A stretch of 31,239 nt of DNA from Prevotellaceae bacterium UBA1726 (GTDB lineage: Bacteria > Bacteroidota > Bacteroidia > Bacteroidales > Bacteroidaceae): the NCBI GenBank assembly GCA_002316005.1, contig DCIM01000022.1, positions 38,004 through 69,242 on the forward strand. Reading direction: 5' to 3'. The notes beneath the pieces are model-generated. The model did not search any database, was not told the DNA's origin, and saw only the letters and a list, made by a program, of their open reading frames with translations. Numbering within the stretch: the stretch's first letter is position 1; each line of letters opens with the position of its first letter. Shown one piece after another: positions 23,557 through 30,334 of the stretch. A program made the position numbers and the translations under genes.

Positions 23557-24438
23557 ATGAAAACGTTTGTAATTGCATGTTGTGCAGTATGTTTTTCGCT
23601 TACTGCAAATGCTCAGGAACCAACTATCGGTATGTTCCCGGGTATGCCAAAAATTGAGTGTACATTCAATGACTATGTAAAGGAACCTGAAGGTTTCGAC
23701 AAAGAGACAGCAGGCATTGAGCATGGTACTATTGTAGAGGTGGAATATAAGTCCACTACTGTTGGTACTGTTCGCAAGGCTACTATCTACCTTCCTCCAA
23801 AGTACGATACTTCAAAGAAGTATCCTGTGCTCTATCTCCTTCACGGTATTGGTGGCGATCACAAGGAGTGGCTCATGGGCGAACCAAAGAACATCATGGA
23901 CAATCTCTATGCTCAGCAGAAGGCAGTGCCAATGATTATTGTTATGCCTAACGGTCGTGCACTTCCTGACGATAGTGCTTCGGGCGAGATTTTCAGTCCA
24001 GAGAAGACAAAGGGCTTTGAGATTTTCGAGCGCGACCTCATTGACGACCTTATTCCTTTCATTGAGGGCAAGTACAGTACTCTCACTGACAAGTACAACC
24101 GCGCAGTGGCTGGTTTGTCAATGGGTGGTGGTCAGTCGCTCAATTTCGGTCTTGGCAACATGGATAAGTTTGCTTATGTAGGCGGCTTCTCTTCTGCTCC
24201 AAACACCAAGATGCCTGAGCAACTCATCCCTGATGTTGAGAAGACAAAGAAGGAGAACAAACTCCTCTGGATGGTATGCGGTAGTGCTGACGGATTGATG
24301 TTCAGCAGTGCGCGTCTGAAGGCATTCTGCGACAAGAACGATGTTCCTTGCACTCTCATCCAGTATCCTGAAGGCAAGCACGACTTCGTTGTGTGGAAGT
24401 ACGGTCTCTACAACTTCGCACAGAAGATTTTCAAGTAA
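23557..24438 (+). CDS. Secreted CE1-like (feruloyl/acetyl xylan esterase type) esterase
   Basis: The 293-residue protein has a signal peptide ending SLTANAQ. The alpha/beta hydrolase of the esterase D type (PF00756, CE1-like) is well defined: KATIYLPPKYD, then YPVLYLLHGIGGDHKEW with the oxyanion-side HG at 96-97, MIIVMPNGR, and the nucleophile elbow AGLSMGGGQ with Ser188. Asp245 in CGSADGLMF and His275 in EGKHDFVVWK complete a likely triad. Members remove feruloyl or acetyl groups from plant xylan, though some act on other esters. It has no adjacent xylanase here, so the plant-polymer role is inferred. A strong terminator follows; no matching promoter was found in the 106-base gap upstream. 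Confidence 0.85.
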   Translation: MKTFVIACCAVCFSLTANAQEPTIGMFPGMPKIECTFNDYVKEPEGFDKETAGIEHGTIVEVEYKSTTVGTVRKATIYLPPKYDTSKKYPVLYLLHGIGGDHKEWLMGEPKNIMDNLYAQQKAVPMIIVMPNGRALPDDSASGEIFSPEKTKGFEIFERDLIDDLIPFIEGKYSTLTDKYNRAVAGLSMGGGQSLNFGLGNMDKFAYVGGFSSAPNTKMPEQLIPDVEKTKKENKLLWMVCGSADGLMFSSARLKAFCDKNDVPCTLIQYPEGKHDFVVWKYGLYNFAQKIFK

Positions 24439-24472
24439 TACGGATTCTCCATAGGAGAACAAAACAATAGTT

Positions 24473-24512
24473 TCCCCTCATTCCTTTACTGGAGTGGGGG
24501 GATATTTTTATT
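24473..24512 (+). terminator. Strong terminator after the CE1-like esterase
   Basis: A 12-bp stem (24473-24484 with 24491-24502, two G-T pairs) closes a 6-base loop and is followed by TATTTTTATTT. A second small inverted repeat (TTCTCC with GGAGAA at 24445-24459) lies between it and the stop codon. Confidence 0.88.
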
Positions 24513-24588
24513 TCAACAAGAATTTTCAGAATTATTTGTTCATTTATGTCATTATGTCTAAAAACCCAAGATTATTTTTGCCCAATCG

Positions 24589-24620
24589 TTTGGTGTTTAT
24601 AAATATAATTTATATATTTG
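24589..24620 (+). promoter_or_regulatory. Promoter for the S51 peptidase, placed for a leaderless transcript
   Basis: TTTG at 24589-24592, a 20-base spacer and TATATTTG at 24613-24620 match the consensus. The ATG follows the -7 box after only 7 bases. A second -7-like box, TATTTTTG at 24573-24580, lacks a -33 partner but would leave a leader of about 40 bases. Confidence 0.7.
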
Positions 24621-24627
24621 CAGTATA

Positions 24628-25362
24628 ATGACAAATTATATATTGACAAGTAGCCCGAGTGTGTCTATGGACGGGGCAATAAATCCTGCCAACGGATTCT
24701 TGTGGCAGGTGCAGCAGTTGGTACCTAATCCAAGCCGTTGCCTCTTTGTTTCGTCGCATCCCGACGAACCAGCCTTTGGCGACCATTGTACCATCTGCAT
24801 GGCTCAGGCTTTCGAGGATGTGGATTTCAAGTTCCTTGCTTTCGACTGTCTCGACCGCCGCAATGCCGATAAGGCTCAGGAGTTGGTGAATGCTGCCGAC
24901 TGGATTATCTTAGGTGGAGGACATGTACCGACACAGAATGCGTTCCTCAACGAGATTGGTTTTGCAAAGATGCTCAAGGACTACGACGGACTTGTGATGG
25001 GCATCTCTGCCGGTTCAATGAATATGGCGCGTGTGGTCTATGCTCAACCGGAGGAAAAGGGCGAGGCTCTTGACCCTAAATACAAGCGTTACCTCCCGGG
25101 ACTTGGACTTACAGAGGTGCAGATTCTGCCGCATTACTATCTATGCAAGGATATGGAGGTTGACGGATTCCTCGTTTACGAGGACCTGGCAATTCCCGAC
25201 AGTAAGAAGCGAGGCGACCGCTACTATGTCTTCCCTGATGGCACCTACCTTCTTGGGCAAGGTGGCAAGGAGACAATCTTTGGTGAATTGTATATCATCG
25301 AGAATGGTGTGATGCGAAAAGTGCTGGAGGACGGACAAAGCATTGATTTGCCGTTTATATAA
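24628..25362 (+). CDS. Peptidase S51 family (dipeptidase E-like)
   Basis: The 244-residue cytoplasmic protein belongs to the PepE/cyanophycinase-type S51 serine peptidases, which in the PepE branch cleave Asp-Xaa dipeptides. Evidence: MTNYILTSSPSV at the N-terminus, CLFVSSHPDEP, the DWIILGGGHVPTQNAFL glycine-rich segment, and the nucleophile elbow VMGISAGSMNMA with Ser127. His169 in QILPHYY is in the position expected for the catalytic histidine. No signal peptide is present. The ATG at 24628 is kept because the N-terminal strand aligns with the family start. It precedes a C69 peptidase by 47 bases, which suggests joint use in peptide breakdown. Confidence 0.88.
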   Translation: MTNYILTSSPSVSMDGAINPANGFLWQVQQLVPNPSRCLFVSSHPDEPAFGDHCTICMAQAFEDVDFKFLAFDCLDRRNADKAQELVNAADWIILGGGHVPTQNAFLNEIGFAKMLKDYDGLVMGISAGSMNMARVVYAQPEEKGEALDPKYKRYLPGLGLTEVQILPHYYLCKDMEVDGFLVYEDLAIPDSKKRGDRYYVFPDGTYLLGQGGKETIFGELYIIENGVMRKVLEDGQSIDLPFI

Positions 25363-25409
25363 GCCTCACCCCGGACGCCCAAAACTAAGAAACAACTAAA
25401 ACCTGAAAT

Positions 25410-27080
25410 ATGAAGAAATTACTCCTTATAATCGCCGTGTTGCTCCCGTTGGGGGCTTTTGCCTGCACCAATTTCCTTGTGGGCAAGGACGCCTCGGCCG
25501 ATGGAAGCACCTTCGTCACTTACAATATGGATTCCTATGGAATGTATGGAATCCTGCGCAACTGGCCTGCCGCTCATCATCAGGCGGGCGAACTCCGCTA
25601 CATTGTTGATACCGACCATAACCACTTCCGCGGAACAATCCCAGAGGTGGAGCAGACCTATTCTGTCATTGGTCAGATGAACGAGTACCAGTTGACCGTC
25701 ACAGAGACCACATGGGGTGGGCGAAAGGAACTGGTCAACAAGGAAGGTATCATCGATTATGTGTCGCTCATGACACTTGCCCTTCAGCGCTCGAAGACTG
25801 CTCGCGAGGCCATAAAGGTGATGACCGACCTTGTGGCTGAGTATGGCTATGCGTCAAGTGGCGAGACTTTCTCCATTGCCGATCCTAACGAGATTTGGAT
25901 TCTTGAGATGATAGGCAAGGGCCCTGGTCGCAAGGGTGCTGTGTGGGTGGCAATACGTATTCCTGACGATTGCATCTGCGCTCACGCTAACCAGAGTCGC
26001 ATTCGCCAGTTCGACCAGAAGGACAAGAAGAATGTACTCTTCGCGAAGGATGTCATCTCGTTTGCCCGCGAGAAGGGTTATTTCTCGGGCAAGGACGCGG
26101 AGTTCAGATTTTCTGATGCCTATTCCCCAACCAATTTCCACATGCAGCGTGCCTGCGAGGCTCGTGTGTGGAGTTTCTTCAACAAGCATGTTGACGGAAT
26201 GGAACGCTATCTCGACTATGCCGACGGACTGCATGTGGGCAACTGCGAGATAATGCCTCTCTACTTCCGTCCAAAGCATAAACTCACACTCCGCGACTGT
26301 ATGAACGGAATGCGCGACCACTACGAGGGAACACCTTTCGATATGACCGTAGGTGTTGAGGGCGGTGCGTGGAATTCGGCTTATCGTCCTCGTCCACAGG
26401 AGTGGGATGTTGATGGCAAGACCTATTTCTTCGAGCGTCCTATCGCCACTCAGCAGAGTGCCGAGACTCTCGTCTGCCAGATGCGTTCGTGGTTGCCTGA
26501 TGCCATTGGCGGTGTGCTGTGGTTTGGCAATGACGATGCAGCAATGGTGACTTATACCCCTGTATATAGTTCCTCTTCGCGTGTGCCAAAGTGCTACAAC
26601 TCTGGCGATGCGAGCGATGTGAAGTTCTCGTGGAACTCCGCCTTCTGGGTTTGCAATTGGGTGAGCAATATGGTCTATCAGTTGTACTCGCGAATGAATC
26701 CCGACCTTGTTCGTGTGCGCGAGGAGTTGCAGGATAAGTACTGCAATGCTCAGGCGGAAATAGAGCAGAAGGCACTTGCCATCTACAATGGCGAGGGCAT
26801 TGACGGGGAGTTCCAGCCTTATCAGCGTGGCAATGCTGGCGTTCGCGAATATCTCACTCGTTATGGTGAGGATTGTGCTGCCGAGATGCTCAGTCGTTGG
26901 AAGGAGTTGGGCGAGTTCCTTGTGGTGAAGCACATGGATATGTCGGTGAAGCAGGAGAAGGACGGAAAGTTCCTCATGAACGAGGACGGGCTCTGCATGC
27001 CTCCTCTGCGCGAGGGTTATCCTGAACCATATCGCCGTATCATTGTCAACGAGACTGGAGAGAAGAAAAAGACCCCTTAA
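25410..27080 (+). CDS. Peptidase C69 family (dipeptidase A-like)
   Basis: This is a 556-residue secreted or periplasmic dipeptidase of the N-terminal-nucleophile C69 family (PF03577). The signal peptide MKKLLLIIAVLLPLGAFA is followed directly by Cys19 in CTNFLVGKDAS, so cleavage exposes the catalytic cysteine. Family segments include DGSTFVTYNMDSYG, then QMNEYQLTVTETTWGGR, and GETFSIADPNEIWILEMIG, HANQSRI and YADGLHVGNCE. The cysteine is also preceded by LGAFAC, which resembles a weak lipobox, but the family's use of Cys as nucleophile is the better reading. Its neighbour upstream is the cytoplasmic S51 peptidase, giving an outside/inside pair for peptide use. Third-position C is more frequent than in genes further left. 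Confidence 0.9.
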   Translation: MKKLLLIIAVLLPLGAFACTNFLVGKDASADGSTFVTYNMDSYGMYGILRNWPAAHHQAGELRYIVDTDHNHFRGTIPEVEQTYSVIGQMNEYQLTVTETTWGGRKELVNKEGIIDYVSLMTLALQRSKTAREAIKVMTDLVAEYGYASSGETFSIADPNEIWILEMIGKGPGRKGAVWVAIRIPDDCICAHANQSRIRQFDQKDKKNVLFAKDVISFAREKGYFSGKDAEFRFSDAYSPTNFHMQRACEARVWSFFNKHVDGMERYLDYADGLHVGNCEIMPLYFRPKHKLTLRDCMNGMRDHYEGTPFDMTVGVEGGAWNSAYRPRPQEWDVDGKTYFFERPIATQQSAETLVCQMRSWLPDAIGGVLWFGNDDAAMVTYTPVYSSSSRVPKCYNSGDASDVKFSWNSAFWVCNWVSNMVYQLYSRMNPDLVRVREELQDKYCNAQAEIEQKALAIYNGEGIDGEFQPYQRGNAGVREYLTRYGEDCAAEMLSRWKELGEFLVVKHMDMSVKQEKDGKFLMNEDGLCMPPLREGYPEPYRRIIVNETGEKKKTP

Positions 27081-27084
27081 TAGG

Positions 27085-27119
27085 GTTCCAAGTTCCAGGT
27101 TTCAAGTTTCAGGTTTCAA
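27085..27119. repeat. Five 7-bp tandem repeats
   Basis: Five heptamers follow in register: GTTCCAA, GTTCCAG, GTTTCAA, GTTTCAG, GTTTCAA. They begin 5 bases after the C69 peptidase stop and end 19 bases before the Dabb start. Confidence 0.85.
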
Positions 27120-27138
27120 GTAATAAATCACTATAATT

Positions 27139-27444
27139 ATGGTAAAGCACATTATTTTATGGACACTCAATCCTGAGTTGTCGGAAGAAGAGAAAGCAAG
27201 TGTAAAACGTGGCATCAAGGAAGGTCTTGAGGGCCTTGTCGGTAAGGTACCAGGACTCATTGATGTGAAGGTGAATATCGATGGTCGTCTGGCTTCATCC
27301 AACTGTGATGTGATGCTCGACTCAACCCTCGAGAGTCCAGAGGCTCTTCGCGGTTATGCCCAGCACCCAGAGCATCTGGCAGTTGCCAACGGTAAGGTTC
27401 GTCCTTACACAGTGGCAAGAACTTGTTTGGATTACGAACTATAA
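27139..27444 (+). CDS. Dabb (stress-responsive A/B barrel) domain protein
   Basis: The 101-residue cytoplasmic protein is a single dimeric alpha/beta-barrel (Dabb, PF07876) domain. It opens MVKHIILWTLNPELSEEEK, the family start with the conserved His, continues through GLEGLVGKVPGLIDVKVNID and CDVMLDSTLESPEALRGYAQHPEHLAV, and ends in the usual YTVARTCLDYEL strand. The biochemical role of most Dabb proteins is unknown; some relatives are cyclases or plant stress proteins. No promoter was seen; a 7-bp repeat separates it from the C69 peptidase, so read-through from that gene is possible. Confidence 0.9.
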   Translation: MVKHIILWTLNPELSEEEKASVKRGIKEGLEGLVGKVPGLIDVKVNIDGRLASSNCDVMLDSTLESPEALRGYAQHPEHLAVANGKVRPYTVARTCLDYEL

Positions 27445-27483
27445 GGAAGCCTCACCCCAACCCTGCATTTTGATATCGAGTCA

Positions 27484-27508
27484 AAAGCCCTAAAGGAGAG
27501 GGGGCTTT
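27484..27508 (+). terminator. Weak hairpin after the Dabb gene
   Basis: AAAGCCC (27484-27490) pairs with GGGCTTT (27502-27508). No T-tract follows, so termination is doubtful. Confidence 0.35.
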
Positions 27509-27548
27509 AACCCATTAACCCTTTAACCTATTAACCCTTTATAACCCC
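27506..27548. repeat. 8-bp tandem repeats upstream of the purine permease
   Basis: TTTAACCC, ATTAACCC, TTTAACCT and ATTAACCC follow in register from 27506, then a variant TTTATAACCCC. The run ends 6 bases before the permease start codon, so it forms the immediate 5' region of that gene. Confidence 0.8.
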
Positions 27549-27554
27549 TCGTTT

Positions 27555-28850
27555 ATGGAACTTTTACAAAAACTATTCGGTTTCGACAAGTCTACAATGA
27601 CTGTCAAGAAGGAAGTTGTCGGTGGTATCACAACATTCCTCACAATGGCTTACATCCTTGCTGTCAATCCTATCATCCTTCATGATGCGGGAATGGACCA
27701 GGGAGCAGTGTTCACAGTGACGGTTGTCGCTTCAATCGTTGCTACTCTCGTCATGGCCATCTATGCCAAACTGCCATTCGCTCTGGCTCCTGGCATGGGT
27801 CTTAATGCGTTCTTTGCCTATACCGTTGTACTCACCATGGGCTATTCTTGGCAGTTTGCCCTTACGGCTGTGTTCCTCGAGGGTATCATCTTCATCCTCC
27901 TCACATTGACGGGTCTTCGCCAGAAGATTGTTGACTCAATGCCTCTGTTGCTTCGCCGCGCCATATCTCCTGGTATTGGTCTTTTCATTGCCTTCATCGG
28001 TTTGAAGAGTGCGGGCATCGTTGCTGCAAGTGAGTCAACATTCGTCACAATGGGCGACCTCCACAGTCCTGCTGTTCTGCTGGCTTGCTTCGGCATCATA
28101 CTCACTTCTGTGCTGCTCGTTCGCAATGTCACTGGTGCTCTCCTCATCGGAATCCTCGTGACAACAGTTATCGGTATTCCTCTTGGCGTAACCAACTTCT
28201 CTGGCGTAATGTCGGTTCCTCCTTCAATGTCGCCAGTGATGTTCCAGTTCGACTGGGCTGGCATCTGCTCTATTGATATGGTAATCTGCGTACTCACCTT
28301 CCTCTTCATTGATATGTTCGACACAATCGGTACTCTCATTGGTGTGAGCAACCGTGCCGGAATGGTTGATGAGAAGGGCAACATCCCAGGATTGAAGAAG
28401 GCGTTCATGGCCGATGCTGTTGGTACAACAGTTGGTGCTATGTTGGGTACATCTACCGTCACAACTTATGTCGAGAGTGCTTCAGGTGTAAATGCTGGTG
28501 GTCGTTCGGGTCTTACCTCGTTCGTCACAGCCCTTTGCTTCCTTGCTGCATTGCTCTTTGCTCCGTTGTTCCTCGCCATCCCTGGACAGGCTACTGCTCC
28601 TGTGCTGTTCCTTGTCGGTGTGATGATGATGCACGATATCCGCAAGATTCATTTCGACGAGTATATTGACGCTATCCCTTGTTTCGTTTGTATCGCCTTG
28701 ATGCCTCTTACCTACAGCATCTCCGACGGTATCCTCATGGGACTCATCTCGTATGTGCTTATCCGTACTTTCGCTGGTCGCTGGCGTGAGTTGAACATCG
28801 GTATGGTAATCCTCGCCGTCCTCTTCATCCTCAAGTACGCATTGCTGTAA
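27555..28850 (+). CDS. AzgA/PbuG-like purine (adenine/guanine/hypoxanthine) permease
   Basis: The 431-residue inner-membrane protein belongs to the NCS2 superfamily, AzgA branch. The N-terminus KKEVVGGITTFLTMAYILAVNP is typical. The key motifs are LAPGMGLNAFFAYTVV, RRAISPGIGLFIAFIGL, the DMFDTIGTLIGVSNRAGM signature and YVESASGVNAGGRSGLTS. About 12-14 membrane segments can be read. It should take up purine bases with protons or another cation. Nothing nearby makes or breaks purines, except that mtnN, far to the left, releases adenine. An unusual octamer repeat lies directly upstream, and no TAnnTTTG promoter was found. Confidence 0.92.
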   Translation: MELLQKLFGFDKSTMTVKKEVVGGITTFLTMAYILAVNPIILHDAGMDQGAVFTVTVVASIVATLVMAIYAKLPFALAPGMGLNAFFAYTVVLTMGYSWQFALTAVFLEGIIFILLTLTGLRQKIVDSMPLLLRRAISPGIGLFIAFIGLKSAGIVAASESTFVTMGDLHSPAVLLACFGIILTSVLLVRNVTGALLIGILVTTVIGIPLGVTNFSGVMSVPPSMSPVMFQFDWAGICSIDMVICVLTFLFIDMFDTIGTLIGVSNRAGMVDEKGNIPGLKKAFMADAVGTTVGAMLGTSTVTTYVESASGVNAGGRSGLTSFVTALCFLAALLFAPLFLAIPGQATAPVLFLVGVMMMHDIRKIHFDEYIDAIPCFVCIALMPLTYSISDGILMGLISYVLIRTFAGRWRELNIGMVILAVLFILKYALL

Positions 28851-28876
28851 CAAGCAACATAGTTTAGAAATATTTT

Positions 28877-28955
28877 AACCACGAATTTCGCGAATTATAC
28901 GAATTTATTTATTAACTCCGAATGGTAATTTGTGAAATTAGCGTAATTCGCGGTT
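28877..28955. repeat. Imperfect long inverted repeat upstream of the metallophosphoesterase
   Basis: The 20-base arms 28877-28896 and 28936-28955 are complementary at 17 of 20 positions, separated by 39 bases. The arms start AACCACGAATT and end AATTCGCGGTT. GAATT-containing words recur in the arms and loop. It lies between the purine permease and the metallophosphoesterase and could form a hairpin in RNA or DNA. Confidence 0.75.
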
Positions 28956-28984
28956 ATAAAGAAAAAATAACTACAAAACAAATA

Positions 28985-30316
28985 ATGAAACGTCGCGATT
29001 TCATAAAGAGTTCGGCACTTGCTGTTGCAGCCATTGGTGTTACACCTTCGGCTGTGGCAGCAGAGGCTGCGCCAAAGAAGAAAACTCATAAACCCGCTCC
29101 AAAACCTCTTATCGACAGTCAGCCAGTACTGCAGAACTATGCTCCTGACAGTCAGGGCATTGCATTCGGCGTGTCTGCCCTTGCCAACGGTTTTGTGGTC
29201 TATGGTCGCAAGCCCGACCTCTCTGATGGAAAGAAAGTGTATTGCGGCGGATTCCGCGCTACTGATGTCAATGACGAAGTGATGCAGATTCGCCTCGCAG
29301 GACTGCTTCCTGCCACAACCTATTACTACCAGATTGGTGCCGACCGCATTCATTATGGTGGTGGCTACGACATGAAGGTTGAGGAAACAGTCGTGGATTC
29401 GCATGTCTATTCCTTCCGTACTGCGGGCACTGGTGCAAAGACTCATTTCTGCGTCATCAACGACACTCACAACGACATTGAGGCGATGAACCTCCTTCTG
29501 AAGAAGATTGCCTCGTTGGCGCCTTCGTGTGTGGTGTGGAATGGCGATGCCTGCAATTCCGACGAGACTGTTGCCGACCTGAAGGATATCTTCTTCGGAC
29601 GAAAGACCGACCATCCCGACTTTGCCACTACCATCCCTTACCTCCTCACTCCGGGCAACCACGAGGGACGCAGTTTTGCGGGCCGTCATCTTGAGCGTGT
29701 GTGGATGAACCGCCAGCCTGAGGAGCGCGACTCCCGCTATTGGGACCTTGGGCGAAACTATGCCTTCCGCATAGGCGATATTGCCGTTGTGGGACTTGAT
29801 ACGGGTGAGGACAAACTCGACACAAATCCTCATTTCGCCAATCTGTTCAACAACAAACCATACCGTGAGTTGCAGGCAAAATGGCTTCGTGATGTGTTGC
29901 GTCGCGAGGAGATTGCGCGTGCGCCTTACCTTGTGGCGTTGTGCCATATTCCGTTGTACGATACCGACCCAAAGGCAAATCCGGGTGATGTGGCTCCTGA
30001 CGACAAAGCCCCTGAGTATGAGTACGACTATGCTATCTGGCAACGCACCTGTTTCCAACTCTGGGGACCGCTTCTCGACGAGGCTCATTGCCAGTTGCTC
30101 ATAACGGCTCACAATCATGCCTATCGCCTTGATGCTCCTGACGAGAACCACTCGTGGACGCAGGTTGTGGGCGGTGGACATTCTACCGAACCAGAAACCA
30201 CGGCCTTCCCTACTGTCACAGAATGTCTTGTGGAGAACGGCCGTCTCATCATGCGAGTGCATAATGTCCTTTCCAACTCCGTAATCGAAGACCTCGCCCT
30301 CGCCCCCCGAGTATAA
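28985..30316 (+). CDS. Tat-exported metallophosphoesterase (calcineurin-like)
   Basis: The preferred ATG at 28985 gives 443 residues beginning MKRRDFIKSSALAVAAIG, a twin-arginine signal with an A-x-A cleavage region, so the folded, metal-loaded enzyme should be exported to the periplasm. A lysine/proline-rich linker follows, then an FN3-like domain (about 60-150, with LAGLLPATTYYYQIGAD) as in purple acid phosphatases. The calcineurin-like core has NDTHND at 159-164, NGDACN at 186-191, GNHEGR at 224-229, LCHIPLYDT and TAHNHAYRL, supplying the metal ligands. The substrate is a phosphate ester of unknown identity. The C-terminus VIEDLALAPRV is ordinary. The next gene starts 18 bases later. Confidence 0.9.
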   Translation: MKRRDFIKSSALAVAAIGVTPSAVAAEAAPKKKTHKPAPKPLIDSQPVLQNYAPDSQGIAFGVSALANGFVVYGRKPDLSDGKKVYCGGFRATDVNDEVMQIRLAGLLPATTYYYQIGADRIHYGGGYDMKVEETVVDSHVYSFRTAGTGAKTHFCVINDTHNDIEAMNLLLKKIASLAPSCVVWNGDACNSDETVADLKDIFFGRKTDHPDFATTIPYLLTPGNHEGRSFAGRHLERVWMNRQPEERDSRYWDLGRNYAFRIGDIAVVGLDTGEDKLDTNPHFANLFNNKPYRELQAKWLRDVLRREEIARAPYLVALCHIPLYDTDPKANPGDVAPDDKAPEYEYDYAIWQRTCFQLWGPLLDEAHCQLLITAHNHAYRLDAPDENHSWTQVVGGGHSTEPETTAFPTVTECLVENGRLIMRVHNVLSNSVIEDLALAPRV

Positions 30317-30334
30317 AACCTAACAACGAAAAAA

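Noticed and set aside
25854..26933. Antisense reading frame of about 359 codons opposite the C69 peptidase
   Set aside because: The plus-strand gene shows a complete family signature through this region; the antisense product has no motif, promoter or start context.
28895..30262. Long antisense reading frame (about 455 codons) opposite the metallophosphoesterase
   Set aside because: It mirrors the codon pattern of a well-supported gene on the other strand, has no recognisable domain, and its product is low-quality in composition.
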